DNA from: an uncultured Clostridia bacterium
Lineage (GTDB): Bacteria > Bacillota > Clostridia > Oscillospirales > Ruminococcaceae
Assembly: GCA_947586185.1 (NCBI GenBank)
Contig: CANPXN010000002.1
Span: 105,583 to 169,582, forward strand
Length of the DNA: 64,000 nucleotides
Reading direction: 5' to 3'
Position numbers and translations under genes: made by a program. Shown here piece after piece: positions 43,996-53,456 of the stretch (the first letter of the stretch is position 1; each line of letters starts with the position of its first letter). The notes beneath the pieces were generated by a model. The model did no database searches. It saw nothing but the letters and a program-made list of their open reading frames with translations, and was not told the origin of the DNA.

Positions 43996-44901
43996 TTGGC
44001 ATCCTTTTCAAACTCAGTCAAAGAGGAGATATGCTCTTCAATAAACGATAAGGATAAGAGGTATGCCTGTCTGTACGGTATACTTCTTTATTGCAGGCAT
44101 ATTTCCGAAAGGCGCATACTTATACAGACGGAAAGCGAGGCATTCGCAAAGCTTTTATCAGCATTGACAAACAGTGTATACGAAGGAAAAATTCCTTATT
44201 CACTGGAAAAAAGCGAAAGGTCAAATGGAGCGGCAGGCTATACGTTTACAATCGAAGGTCAGGACGCAGTCTTTGAGGCGCTTTCCTTTTATGGCATAAG
44301 TATCAGCAGCCGTGAAATAAATCTTACACATATTGTAAATAATAGTCTTAACGTTTTTCTTGCAGGAGTTTTTCTTGCATGCGGCAGCGTAACAGACCCT
44401 TATAAGGAATATCATCTTGAATTTAGCGCTCCTGTAATGCAGCTTTATAAGGATCTAAACCAGATTTTGCTTTCATTCGGCATTGAGGCAGGAATGACCA
44501 AGCGTAAAAACTCATATGTGCTGTATGTTAAGTATAGCGAAAATATAGAGGATATTCTTGCTTTCATAGGCGCAAGGCAGTGTACTATAGACCTTATGAA
44601 CGTAAAGATTTATAAGGACGTCCGCAACAAGGCAAACCGTATTGCAAACTGTGATTCGGCTAATATTGATAAGGTAATAGCTGCCTCGTCAAAGCAGATA
44701 TCAGACATAGAATTTATTCAGAGCTGCGGAAAGTTTGAAACACTGCCTTCCGATCTTAAAGAGGTTGCGGAGCTAAGACTTGAAAATCCAGAAATAAGCC
44801 TTAAAGAAATAGGGGAGCTGCTGAAAAAGCCCATAGGGCGCTCAGGAGTCAACAGAAGATTTCAGAAAATATCCAGAATAGCAGAGGAATTAAAAGCATA
44901 G
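43996..44901 (+). CDS. whiA: Sporulation/cell-division regulator WhiA
   Basis: A 301-residue protein with an N-terminal LAGLIDADG-like homing-endonuclease fold and a C-terminal HTH ('EVAELRLENPEISLKEIGELL', 'GRSGVNRRFQKISRIAEEL'). 'FLAGVFLACGSVTDP' is a WhiA hallmark. TTG start with GGAGGTG upstream. Confidence 0.94.
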   Translation: MASFSNSVKEEICSSINDKDKRYACLYGILLYCRHISERRILIQTESEAFAKLLSALTNSVYEGKIPYSLEKSERSNGAAGYTFTIEGQDAVFEALSFYGISISSREINLTHIVNNSLNVFLAGVFLACGSVTDPYKEYHLEFSAPVMQLYKDLNQILLSFGIEAGMTKRKNSYVLYVKYSENIEDILAFIGARQCTIDLMNVKIYKDVRNKANRIANCDSANIDKVIAASSKQISDIEFIQSCGKFETLPSDLKEVAELRLENPEISLKEIGELLKKPIGRSGVNRRFQKISRIAEELKA

Positions 44902-44902
44902 T

Positions 44903-47900
44903 ATGAATGATATAATGAGGGACAGTTTTGTCCATTTGCATGTTCACAGCGAATACAGCCTCCTTGACGGCGCATGCCGTATAAAGCAGCTTGTAAGGAG
45001 GGTTAAGGAGCTGGGACAAAAGGCTGTTGCAGTTACAGATCACGGCTGTATGTACGGAGCTGTAGAGTTTTATAACGAAGCTAAAAAAGAGGGTATAAAG
45101 CCGATTATCGGATGTGAGGTCTATGTTGCTCCGAGGACAAGATTTGACAAGGAAAATAAAATAGACTCGCACCCGTATCACCTTATACTGCTATGTGAGA
45201 GTAATGAGGGGTACAACAATCTTATAAAGCTTGTTTCATATGGATATACAGAGGGCTTTTACAATAAGCCAAGAGTTGACGAAGAACTTTTGCGCAGATA
45301 TAGTAAAGGCCTTATCTGTATGTCCGCATGCCTTGCCGGTGAAGTGCCGAGGAAGCTTTCTTCCGGAGATTACAGCGGTGCAAAGGAGACAGTTCTTAGG
45401 TATAACGATATTTTCGGGCAGGGCAATTATTATATTGAGGTTCAGGATCACGGCATAAGGGAGCAGAAAAATATACTTCCTCTTTTATACCGTCTTTCAA
45501 AAGAAACAGGGATACCTCTTGCTGCATCAAATGACGCTCACTATATTAATAGGTCCGATGCGGAGATGCAGAATGTGCTTTTGTGCATTCAGACAAAGAA
45601 AACCATAAATGAACCAAATCAAATGGCTTTTGAAACGGATGAGTTCTATATAAAAAGCACTGAGGAAATGTATGAGCTTTTTAAAGCTGTGCCGGAGGCG
45701 GTTTCCAATACTGCTGAAATTGCTGAAAGATGTAATGTTGAATTTGAGTTCGGAAACATAAAGCTCCCTAAGTTTACGATGCCGGGAGTGGAAAATAATA
45801 CTGCATATTTTAAAAAGCTGTGCTATGACGGACTGCACAAGAAATACGGCGAAAGTCCCTCGGATGAAATCACAGACAGGATGAATTATGAAATCGGTAT
45901 TATTATTCAGATGGGATATGTTGACTATTTTCTCATAGTATGGGATTTTATCAGATATGCCCGTGAAAACAATATACCGGTAGGACCGGGGAGAGGCTCA
46001 GGAGCGGGAAGCATATGTGCCTATTGTATAGGCATCACGGGAATTGACCCGATAAAGTACAATCTTCTTTTTGAGCGCTTTTTGAATCCGGAAAGGATAA
46101 GTATGCCGGATTTTGACATCGACTTCTGTATTGAGGGCAGACAGCATGTTATAGATTATGTTGTGAGGAAATACGGTCAGGACAATGTGGCTCAGATAAT
46201 AGCCTTTGATACCTTGAAAGCAAGAGCGGCGATTCGTGATGTGGGAAGAGTAATGGGGCTTTCTTACCAGACCTGCGACAAGGCGGCAAAAATGATACCG
46301 CATACTCCGGGCATGACGATTGAAAAGGCAATGGCAATAAATGACGAGCTGAAAGAGCTTTATGATAAGGATTCCGAAACTCACAAACTTATAGATATGG
46401 CTCTCCGTATCGAGGGAATGCCGAGAAACGACTCCACCCATGCTGCCGGAATAGTTATTGCAAGAGCCGCTGTAAGCGATTTTGTACCGGTAAAAAGAAG
46501 CGTTGACGGTGATTCAGTTGTAACCCAGTATACAATGACGGTTCTTGAAAGTCTGGGACTGCTTAAAATGGACTTTTTAGGTCTTAGAAACCTTACAGTT
46601 ATCCGTGATTGTGTAAATGAAATACACAAAACAGAGCCTGACTTTGACGTAAACAGGATTCCTATTGACGATATGAAGGTCTTCAAAATGATGTCAGCTG
46701 GAAGAACTACAGGCGTATTTCAGTTTGAAAGCACTGGTATGCGTCAGGTTCTTTCAAGACTTATGCCGGAGAGTATAGAGGATCTTATAGCGGTAATTTC
46801 ACTTTATCGTCCCGGACCTGCTGAATCAATACCTAAATATATAGCAAACAAACATGATCCCGATAAGATAACCTATAAGCATCCATTGCTTGAAAATATT
46901 CTTGACGTTACCTATGGCTGTATGGTATATCAGGAGCAGGTAATGGAGATATGCCGTACTCTTGCGGGCTATTCCTATGGAAGAGCCGACCTTGTACGCC
47001 GTGCAATGGCTAAGAAAAAGCATGACGTTATGGAAAAGGAGCGTCATAGCTTTATATATGGCGAGACTAATTCTGACGGAAGTGTAAACTGTATCGGAGC
47101 TGTTGCAAACGGAGTCAGTGAAGAGGCTGCCAATGAGATATTTGATGAAATGACAGGCTTTGCCTCGTATGCGTTTAATAAATCCCATGCAGCGGCATAT
47201 GCTTATCTTGCATATCAAACTGCATATCTTAAATGCCACTATTTTAAGGAGTATATGGCTGCTCTTATGACTTCTGTTCTTAGCATGACCTCTAAGCTTA
47301 TGGAGTACATTGAGGAATGTGAGCAGAACGGGGTAAAGGTTAAAAAACCTGATATAAACGCAAGCGGAGAGGGGTTTACTGTTACTGATGACGGTATTCA
47401 CTTTGGACTTCTTGCAATCAAGAATCTGGGTAAAGGCGTTATACAGAGCATAATTAGGGAGCGCAGAGAAAACGGCCGCTACCTTTCAATTCAGAACTTC
47501 TGTGAGAGGACTGTAAACAGTGGTATAAACAAGCGGGCAGTGGAAAGCCTTATTAAATCCGGCGCACTTGACGGACTTGGCAGTAACCGCCGTCAAATGC
47601 TGAAAAATGCCGATATGCTTATAGATATGTATTCAGAACAGGCAAGGAGCAACATTGAGGGGCAGATGGATCTTTTTGGAGGCACATCCAGTCATACAGT
47701 TGAAATTCAGCTTGAGCCGGAGGAGGAATACTCCCCGAAGGAATTGCTTTTAATGGAAAAGGAAGTGACGGGAATGTATATGTCCGGTCATCCTCTTATG
47801 CAGTACAGTATGTATATAAAGCTTATGCACATGAAAAGCTTTTCCGATATTCAGGAGGAGATAGAGAACGACTCTCTTAAAGACGGCGCAGAGCTAAAGA

Positions 47901-48376
47901 TTTTATGTCAGCTTCAAAGCATGAAGCTCCATTATACTAAAAAGGGAGATAAAATGTGCTTTATAGCGGTGGACGATATGAGCGGAAGCTCGGAATGCGT
48001 GATCTTCCCGAAGCTTTTTGAAGCATGCAGAAGCAAGCTTGTAAGCGATGAAATAATTTATATCACAGGAAAGCTTTCTGTAAAGGATGAAAGCTATTCC
48101 ATAATTTGTGACAGTCTTTTTTCAGAAAAAGAGTTTATAGGGATCGCTGCATGTAAAAGACTCTGCATAAAGCTTTCCGGAAAAGAGCTTCATAAGCTCC
48201 AGCAGTTTTCCGCATCGGCATCGGTATTTCCGGGAAATACAAAGGTTTGTTTTTATGTTACAGATGCAAGAAAATACATTCTGCCGAAAAAGCCGATAGA
48301 GGTAAGAATTTGCGATGAATTTGTGAGAGAAGTAAGTAATATTTTTCCTTTGGAAAGTATGGGACTTATTGATTAA
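44903..48376 (+). CDS. dnaE: DNA polymerase III alpha subunit DnaE
   Basis: A 1157-residue C-family polymerase. N-terminal PHP domain ('FVHLHVHSEYSLLDGA'), polymerase active-site stretches 'GRGSGAGSICAYCIGIT' and 'PDFDIDF', then 'FDTLKARAAIRDVGRVM', a helix-hairpin-helix region and a C-terminal OB fold ('MCFIAVDDMSGSSECVIFP'). In Firmicutes DnaE works with PolC in replication. ATG 44903 or 44915 are both possible starts. Confidence 0.95.
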   Translation: MNDIMRDSFVHLHVHSEYSLLDGACRIKQLVRRVKELGQKAVAVTDHGCMYGAVEFYNEAKKEGIKPIIGCEVYVAPRTRFDKENKIDSHPYHLILLCESNEGYNNLIKLVSYGYTEGFYNKPRVDEELLRRYSKGLICMSACLAGEVPRKLSSGDYSGAKETVLRYNDIFGQGNYYIEVQDHGIREQKNILPLLYRLSKETGIPLAASNDAHYINRSDAEMQNVLLCIQTKKTINEPNQMAFETDEFYIKSTEEMYELFKAVPEAVSNTAEIAERCNVEFEFGNIKLPKFTMPGVENNTAYFKKLCYDGLHKKYGESPSDEITDRMNYEIGIIIQMGYVDYFLIVWDFIRYARENNIPVGPGRGSGAGSICAYCIGITGIDPIKYNLLFERFLNPERISMPDFDIDFCIEGRQHVIDYVVRKYGQDNVAQIIAFDTLKARAAIRDVGRVMGLSYQTCDKAAKMIPHTPGMTIEKAMAINDELKELYDKDSETHKLIDMALRIEGMPRNDSTHAAGIVIARAAVSDFVPVKRSVDGDSVVTQYTMTVLESLGLLKMDFLGLRNLTVIRDCVNEIHKTEPDFDVNRIPIDDMKVFKMMSAGRTTGVFQFESTGMRQVLSRLMPESIEDLIAVISLYRPGPAESIPKYIANKHDPDKITYKHPLLENILDVTYGCMVYQEQVMEICRTLAGYSYGRADLVRRAMAKKKHDVMEKERHSFIYGETNSDGSVNCIGAVANGVSEEAANEIFDEMTGFASYAFNKSHAAAYAYLAYQTAYLKCHYFKEYMAALMTSVLSMTSKLMEYIEECEQNGVKVKKPDINASGEGFTVTDDGIHFGLLAIKNLGKGVIQSIIRERRENGRYLSIQNFCERTVNSGINKRAVESLIKSGALDGLGSNRRQMLKNADMLIDMYSEQARSNIEGQMDLFGGTSSHTVEIQLEPEEEYSPKELLLMEKEVTGMYMSGHPLMQYSMYIKLMHMKSFSDIQEEIENDSLKDGAELKILCQLQSMKLHYTKKGDKMCFIAVDDMSGSSECVIFPKLFEACRSKLVSDEIIYITGKLSVKDESYSIICDSLFSEKEFIGIAACKRLCIKLSGKELHKLQQFSASASVFPGNTKVCFYVTDARKYILPKKPIEVRICDEFVREVSNIFPLESMGLID

Positions 48377-48420
48377 AATATTAAAATAAATTTAGATTTT
48401 TAAATTTTGCGTAAATTCAC

Positions 48421-48448
48421 TTGACAAAAATCTTAAAAGTAGTAAAAT
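48421..48448 (+). promoter_or_regulatory. Sigma-A promoter for pfkA
   Basis: TTGACA, 16-base spacer, TAAAAT, about 45 bases upstream of the pfkA ATG. Confidence 0.75.
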
Positions 48449-48494
48449 ATAAATGATAGTATAAATTTGCCACAGGCGGATTGGAGTTATAATT

Positions 48495-49457
48495 ATGATA
48501 AAGAAAATAGGTGTTTTGACAAGCGGAGGAGACGCGCCGGGAATGAATGCTGCTGTTCGTGCGGTTGTAAGAGCAGCTATCAGAAAAGGCATAGAGGTTT
48601 ACGGTATCCGCAGAGGCTATAACGGTCTTATTAACGGTGATATTATAGAGATGAATGAGCGCAGCGTATCCGATATTATTCAGAGAGGCGGAACAATGCT
48701 CTATACAGCAAGATGTCCTGAATTTAGAACTGAAGAGGGCGTTTTGAAGGCTAAGGAAAAGTGTGAGGAGCTTGGACTTGAAGGCATCGTTGTAATCGGT
48801 GGTGACGGTTCATTCAGAGGTGCGGCTGACCTTTCAGCTCACGGCATTCTCTGTGTAGGACTTCCTGGCACAATTGATAATGACATAGCATGTACCGATT
48901 ATACAATTGGTTATGATACAGCAATGAACACAGCTATGGAAATGGTGGACAAGCTCAGAGATACAGCTCAGTCCCATGACAGATGCAGTGTTGTAGAGGT
49001 AATGGGCAGAGGCGCAGGCTATATTGCAGTTAACACAGGCGTTGCCGTAGGTGCGACCTATGTTATCACCAGTGAGATCCCATATGACCTTAATGAAGTT
49101 GCAAAGAAGATGCTTGAATCAAGAAAAACAGGAAAGCAGCACTTTATCATTGTAGTTTCCGAGGGTGTAGGTCATTCAGAGGAAATTGCAAGGGTTCTTG
49201 AAGAAAAGACAGGAATTGAAGCAAGAACAACTATTTTAGGTCATGTACAGAGGGGCGGCGCTCCGACTGTAAGAGATCGTGTTGCAGCAAGCCAGATGGG
49301 CTATTATGCTGTAGAGCTGCTTGCTCAGGGTATCGGCAACCGTGTTGTCGGAATGCAGAAAGGTGAAGTTGTTGATTATGACATTCAGGAAGCGTTAGCT
49401 ATGAAGAAGCCATATGAAGACCAACTTTATCATATTGCTCAGGAAATTGCATTTTAA
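48495..49457 (+). CDS. pfkA: ATP-dependent 6-phosphofructokinase
   Basis: A 320-residue glycolytic enzyme. 'GVLTSGGDAPGMNAAVRA' binds ATP; 'GGDGSFRGA' carries the Gly of the ATP-type enzyme (GGDGS with Gly, as in ATP-PFK); 'PGTIDNDI' and 'TIGYDTAMNT' are the catalytic region; 'GHVQRGG' binds the substrate. Length normal for the allosteric bacterial enzyme. Confidence 0.95.
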   Translation: MIKKIGVLTSGGDAPGMNAAVRAVVRAAIRKGIEVYGIRRGYNGLINGDIIEMNERSVSDIIQRGGTMLYTARCPEFRTEEGVLKAKEKCEELGLEGIVVIGGDGSFRGAADLSAHGILCVGLPGTIDNDIACTDYTIGYDTAMNTAMEMVDKLRDTAQSHDRCSVVEVMGRGAGYIAVNTGVAVGATYVITSEIPYDLNEVAKKMLESRKTGKQHFIIVVSEGVGHSEEIARVLEEKTGIEARTTILGHVQRGGAPTVRDRVAASQMGYYAVELLAQGIGNRVVGMQKGEVVDYDIQEALAMKKPYEDQLYHIAQEIAF

Positions 49458-49482
49458 TTAACTGAGTATCATACGAATATCC

Positions 49483-49585
49483 GCATCAGAGTAGGGAACA
49501 ATGCGTAAAGTGTCCGGCAGACGGGGAGTTGTTGTCGGGACGAAAAGCGCAGCTTGCGGTATTGTTCCCGCATCCCGCTGTATGC
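49483..49585 (+). promoter_or_regulatory. Tetrahydrofolate (THF/folT) riboswitch
   Basis: The leader of folT contains the THF class core: 'AGAGTAG', then 'GCGTAAAGTG', 'ACGAAAAGCGC' and 'CGCATCCCGCT'. P2 is GGGAACAAT / ATTGTTCCC, and GCAT-CAG / CTG-TATGC closes the element. The gene downstream is a folate ECF transporter subunit, the typical target. A GTGC/GCAC hairpin precedes the GGAGG, so the output is probably translational. Confidence 0.9.
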
Positions 49586-49640
49586 ATGAAGGACCTTTCA
49601 TTAGCGCGCCTTTGTGCACACAAGCACATAGGAGGTACTT

Positions 49641-50264
49641 ATGAAAGGTTTTTTGTCAATGTTTGTTAAGTCAGCCAGAGAGCTGAAAAGTGTGAAATGC
49701 ATCACGATCACAGGTATTTTTATCGCTGTTTCAATGCTTATTGAAACTTATTCGATAGATTTGCAGTTTGTGAAGATCAACTTTGCATTTCTTGCGATCG
49801 CTGTAATAGGAATGCTGTTTGGACCGACAGTCGGACTTTTTTCCGGATTTGCATGCGATATTGTCGGATTTCTTGTGCATCCTTCCGGAGGCTTTCTTCC
49901 GGCATATATAATTGTCGGAGGAATTCAGGGGCTTATTTACGGACTATGTCTTTATCAGAAAAACGATGGCCATTCAATTGTTGTGAACAGAAAGTCTGAC
50001 GGAAAGCAGATAGACATTACTCTTTATCTCAGAGCAGTGGCAGCAAGGCTTCTTGACGTTATCGTTATCAATCTTCTCATACAGACAAAGCTCAATATGC
50101 ATTATGGGTTTATTCCAAAGCAGGCGTATTCCGAGGCAATAATTGCAAGAACTGCAAAAAATGTAATTGAGCTTGCAGTTGATTTGCCGATGCTGTTTGT
50201 TTTATTACCAATGATGCTTATGGTGTATAGGAGAATAACTGTTTCAGGCAGAGCGCATGCTTAA
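49641..50264 (+). CDS. folT: Folate ECF transporter substrate-binding subunit FolT
   Basis: A 207-residue membrane protein with five to six helices. 'ITGIFIAVSMLIETYSIDLQFVKINFAFLAIAVIGMLFGP' (in pieces) is typical of ECF S components, and the THF riboswitch upstream identifies the substrate class. It needs the EcfAA'T module, not encoded in this window. GGAGG is correctly placed. Confidence 0.9.
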   Translation: MKGFLSMFVKSARELKSVKCITITGIFIAVSMLIETYSIDLQFVKINFAFLAIAVIGMLFGPTVGLFSGFACDIVGFLVHPSGGFLPAYIIVGGIQGLIYGLCLYQKNDGHSIVVNRKSDGKQIDITLYLRAVAARLLDVIVINLLIQTKLNMHYGFIPKQAYSEAIIARTAKNVIELAVDLPMLFVLLPMMLMVYRRITVSGRAHA

Positions 50265-50276
50265 TAATCAGTTTAT

Positions 50277-50310
50277 AAAACGGCGGTATTATTATACTGC
50301 CGTTTTAATT
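50277..50310 (+). terminator. Terminator of folT
   Basis: AAAACGGC…GTA / TAC…GCCGTTTT stem with TTATTA loop, followed by TTTTAATTT. Confidence 0.85.
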
Positions 50311-50377
50311 TGCATTTATATACGCATGAAAATCAATTTTTAAAAACTTGATTTCCGTGTTATATACAAATATACTA

Positions 50378-50406
50378 TTGAAATTTTGTGGATTTTGTAG
50401 TATAAT
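50378..50406 (+). promoter_or_regulatory. Sigma-A promoter for proC
   Basis: TTGAAA, 17-base spacer, TATAAT, about 37 bases before the proC ATG. Confidence 0.75.
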
Positions 50407-50442
50407 AATATATACAAAATTTTTTTGAAAGGTTTGTTTATA

Positions 50443-51243
50443 ATGATAAATGTTGGTTTTGTAGGCGCAGGAAATATGGCTACTGCAATTATAAAAGGAA
50501 TTTCCACATGTGCTCTTTCGGATAAAATCAGCCTGTTTGCTGCTGATATTGACAATGAAAAGGTAAATGCCCTTGGAAGCTGCGGTGTAGCTCCATGCAA
50601 GGATGCCGCAGAAATCGCTGAAAAATGCAAGTATATATTCCTCGCAGTAAAGCCCCAGGTGATCGAGGGCGTTCTTGAAAGCCTTATTGGAAAGCTGAGC
50701 GATGAAACAGTTATAATTTCAATTGCTGCGGGAATAAGCGGAGAATTTATTCAGAATAAAACCCAGAGTAATGTCAAGGTGGTTCTGGTAATGCCTAATA
50801 CACCGCTTCTTCTTGGAGAGGGAGCGTCTGCTTTAGCAAAAGTTGATCCTGTAACTGATGAAGAATTTGAGTTCGTTAAGAGTATTTTTGATGCATGCGG
50901 AAAAACAGCAGTGCTTTCAAAGGACAAAATGAAAGAAATTATTGCTGTAAACGGAAGCAGCCCTGCATTTATATATCTTTATGCAAAGGCTTTTATTGAA
51001 TATGCTGAAAGCGTTGGAATCGACGGAGAGGCTGCTAAAATTTTATTTAGCCAGTCGCTTATCGGTTCTGCAAAAATGATAACTGATTCCGGATATTCTG
51101 TTGATGAGCTTATTAAAATGGTTTCTTCACCTGGCGGTACCACCCTTGCAGGCCTTGACGAGCTTTATAAGGGCAATCTTGAGGAGATTACAAAAAAAGC
51201 ATGTGAAAGCTGTACAAGGAGAGCGTACGAGCTGTCAAAGTAG
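50443..51243 (+). CDS. proC: Pyrroline-5-carboxylate reductase
   Basis: A 266-residue NAD(P)H-dependent enzyme, last step of proline synthesis. Rossmann motif 'VGFVGAGNMATAIIKG', 'FLAVKPQVI', 'VLVMPNTPLLLGEGASAL' and C-terminal 'VSSPGGTTLAGL' are family signatures. I start at ATG 50443, matching homologues; the track's TTG start adds six non-conserved residues. Confidence 0.95.
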   Translation: MINVGFVGAGNMATAIIKGISTCALSDKISLFAADIDNEKVNALGSCGVAPCKDAAEIAEKCKYIFLAVKPQVIEGVLESLIGKLSDETVIISIAAGISGEFIQNKTQSNVKVVLVMPNTPLLLGEGASALAKVDPVTDEEFEFVKSIFDACGKTAVLSKDKMKEIIAVNGSSPAFIYLYAKAFIEYAESVGIDGEAAKILFSQSLIGSAKMITDSGYSVDELIKMVSSPGGTTLAGLDELYKGNLEEITKKACESCTRRAYELSK

Positions 51244-51298
51244 TATAAATTCTTTCTCATAAGCATATCCTTTTAAAAAAAGACAAAGGATGATGAAT

Positions 51299-51910
51299 AT
51301 GAGAAATACGGACAGGCTTGATTATTTATACGAGGGACGAAAGAAGGTTTCTTTCTTTTTTCTTTTGTTTGTTATTATGGCAGGAGTGATCTCCGGAACA
51401 GTTTTAGTATGTGTAAAAAGCGGCTGGGAAGGGTTAAGATCAATTTATGCCAACCAGAATCTTTACAAGCCGGACAATCTTCCGCTGGCTGTAGTTTTTG
51501 CAAGGTCTGCTCTTCCGGTATGCGCTATGCTGCTTGCTATGTTTATTTCAGGCTTTTGCGCATTCGGACAGCCGGTTCAGATGCTTTTTACGGCATATCG
51601 TGGGTTTGCAGTTGGCGTATCGTCAGCTCTTATATATTTGGAGCTGGGTATAAAGGGCTTTCCGGCTGTTTTGTTAATGATACTTCCCTTTGCAGCTGTA
51701 AGCTCCCTAATTGTAATAATTGGCTCACGTGAAGCAATGAGCTTTTCGGGCTGCTTTGCTGATTTTGCATTTGGAAGAAAAACTAATGAAATATGCAGGC
51801 CTGATGTAAGACTGTATGGAATAAAGTTTATTATTCTTATTGCAGCGGCTCTTATTTCGGCAGGGGCTGACAGTGTTATTACATATTTTTTATCCGGTAT
51901 TTTACTTTAG
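51299..51910 (+). CDS. Stage II sporulation protein M-like
   Basis: A 203-residue polytopic protein of the SpoIIM family: N-terminal helix after 'YLYEGRKKVSFFFLL', then 'SALPVCAMLLAMFISGFCAFGQPVQMLFTAYRGFAVGVSSALI' (outline) and a C-terminal helix. SpoIIM belongs to the engulfment machinery with SpoIID/SpoIIP, suggesting an endospore-forming lineage. AAAGGA fits ATG 51299 better than 51290. Confidence 0.82.
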   Translation: MRNTDRLDYLYEGRKKVSFFFLLFVIMAGVISGTVLVCVKSGWEGLRSIYANQNLYKPDNLPLAVVFARSALPVCAMLLAMFISGFCAFGQPVQMLFTAYRGFAVGVSSALIYLELGIKGFPAVLLMILPFAAVSSLIVIIGSREAMSFSGCFADFAFGRKTNEICRPDVRLYGIKFIILIAAALISAGADSVITYFLSGILL

Positions 51911-51937
51911 CAAATAATTCAAGGAGTGTAAAAATTA

Positions 51938-52873
51938 ATGGGAATTTTCGGTTCAAATTATGAAAATGCCGGTTCCGGCATAGCAAAAAATGCCCCGAAA
52001 AAGAAAGGTATACTCAGATTTTTTGAACTGTATTTCAGAAAGTTCTGGAAAATAATAGAAGTGAATATGCTTTATTCACTGTTCTTTATTCCTGTATTGA
52101 TAGGAATATATGCGTTTCTGAATGTGAGCAGCCCTGCGATCCTTATAGCCTTAGAGCTTATATGTGCAGCGGCTTTTGTTCTGACGATCGGTCCGGCAAC
52201 TGCCGCAATGTTTAAGATACTCAGGAATTATACTCTGGAAAAGCATGCGTTTATTTTTTCTGATTTCAAGGAATGCTTTACAAAAAACTTTAAGCAGTCC
52301 TGTGTCGTAGGCATAATAGATGTTGTTATGGCAGCCTCCATTTTGTCGGGAATGAAGGTGTATCCTCAGCTTATGAGCCTTTATGGCAAGGCTCTTGTAA
52401 TACCGTTTATTATTTCAATAAGCGTTGCGATCGTTGTTTCGATGATGAGCTTTTACGCATATCTGATGATAGTGGCGGCAGATCTTTCATTTAAGAATGT
52501 TGTGAAAAATTCTTTTGTTCTGTCCTGTGTGGCTTTGAAAAAAAATCTGCTGACGCTTATTATTTCATTTATTATGGCAGCTATTCCGGCTTTTCTGATC
52601 CTGCATGTAAATATGAGCTTTATGTTCCTGCTGCCCCTTGCTCCGGCATCTATTATAGGATTTGTGATATGCTTTAATTCGTATCCGGTTATTCAGAAGT
52701 ATGTAATAAACCCTTATTATGAGCAGAGGGGAGAGGTGAATCCGGAGCTTGAGTCCTATTCAGGTGATGACGATGAGGTATTGTTTGAAGACAGAGGCGG
52801 AAAGGAAGCTCCTATAAAGAAGAGTAAAAAGGCTGAGAAGAAATACAAGCCTAAGGGAAAAACCATATCCTGA
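51938..52873 (+). CDS. YesL-like (DUF624) membrane protein
   Basis: A 311-residue protein with about six transmembrane helices; 'FFELYFRKFWKIIEVNMLYSLFFIPV' and 'IGPATAAMFKILRNYTLEKHAFIFSDFKECF' (in pieces) match the YesL/DUF624 layout. The C-terminal 50 residues are charged and Lys-rich, unlike the membrane part, and probably cytoplasmic. Function unknown. Confidence 0.75.
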   Translation: MGIFGSNYENAGSGIAKNAPKKKGILRFFELYFRKFWKIIEVNMLYSLFFIPVLIGIYAFLNVSSPAILIALELICAAAFVLTIGPATAAMFKILRNYTLEKHAFIFSDFKECFTKNFKQSCVVGIIDVVMAASILSGMKVYPQLMSLYGKALVIPFIISISVAIVVSMMSFYAYLMIVAADLSFKNVVKNSFVLSCVALKKNLLTLIISFIMAAIPAFLILHVNMSFMFLLPLAPASIIGFVICFNSYPVIQKYVINPYYEQRGEVNPELESYSGDDDEVLFEDRGGKEAPIKKSKKAEKKYKPKGKTIS

Positions 52874-52891
52874 CTTTATTTAAAAAAGTAC

Positions 52892-52920
52892 TTTACAAAC
52901 AGGTAAAAATATGGTATAAT
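52892..52920 (+). promoter_or_regulatory. Sigma-A promoter for rpsO
   Basis: TTTACA, 17-base spacer, TATAAT, about 100 bases before rpsO. Confidence 0.8.
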
Positions 52921-52927
52921 TTTAAAC

Positions 52928-52999
52928 GTGCCATGTACATGGATTAGGGATTAAGCCTTTTATAAGGAATTTGCCCGCCCTATTCTAAGTTATCGGCAT
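52928..52999 (+). promoter_or_regulatory. Folded rpsO leader; probable S15 autoregulatory element
   Basis: GTGCC / GGCAT closes a branched fold containing CATG-TA-CATG, GATTAGGG / CCCTATTC (one mismatch) and CCTT-TTAT-AAGG. A junction-type fold directly before rpsO fits known S15 translational autoregulation, in which S15 binds a mimic of its 16S rRNA site. Exact class not assigned. Confidence 0.55.
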
Positions 53000-53022
53000 A
53001 GATTATCAAAGAGGTGAATTAA

Positions 53023-53289
53023 ATGTTACTCAAAGAAGAAAAGACAGCCGTTATTGAGGCTAACAAGACACATGAAAATGATACCGGTTCTCCTGAGGTA
53101 CAGATTGCTATTCTTACCAGAAGAATCAATGACCTGACTGAACATCTCAAGGTTCATAAGAAGGATCATCATTCAAGAAGAGGTCTTCTTAAAATGGTAG
53201 GTCATAGACGTAATCTTCTTAATTATCTTAAGAAGAAGGATATTAACAGATACCGTGCAACTATCGAGAAACTCGGTATCCGTAAGTAA
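53023..53289 (+). CDS. rpsO: 30S ribosomal protein S15
   Basis: An 88-residue S15: '[51 protein letters not shown]' (outline) is diagnostic. GAGGTG before the ATG. Followed by its own terminator and then pnp, the common rpsO-pnp order. Confidence 0.97.
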   Translation: MLLKEEKTAVIEANKTHENDTGSPEVQIAILTRRINDLTEHLKVHKKDHHSRRGLLKMVGHRRNLLNYLKKKDINRYRATIEKLGIRK

Positions 53290-53296
53290 TTACGGT

Positions 53297-53334
53297 TTAA
53301 AAGGCAGTCTGGAGAGATCCTTGCTGCCTTTTAA
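53297..53334 (+). terminator. Terminator of rpsO
   Basis: Stem TTAAAAGGCAG / CTGCCTTTTAA, 11 bp, with a 16-base loop. Confidence 0.8.
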
Positions 53335-53376
53335 GTGTATCTAAAAGGATTTTTAAATTAAAACAGTAGTGGTTAT

Positions 53377-53427
53377 TTTAGCATTAAACCGTATATTTAC
53401 CGCTTGAATATAGGGTTTATTGCTAAA
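53377..53427 (+). promoter_or_regulatory. Long hairpin in the pnp leader
   Basis: TTTAGCA-T-TAAACC pairs with GGTTTA-T-TGCTAAA (13 bp, one T-T mismatch), and TATATT / AATATA continues it inside. It ends about 30 bases before pnp. In E. coli a similar pnp leader stem is the RNase III/PNPase autoregulation site; the parallel here is inference. Confidence 0.55.
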
Positions 53428-53456
53428 GCTGCTGCTGGAATTTATGGAGGCAGTTT

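Noticed and set aside
48377-48420. AT-rich hairpin after dnaE as a terminator
   Set aside because: AAATTTA/TTTAAATTT is all A/T without a clear stem-plus-T-run layout; too weak to call.
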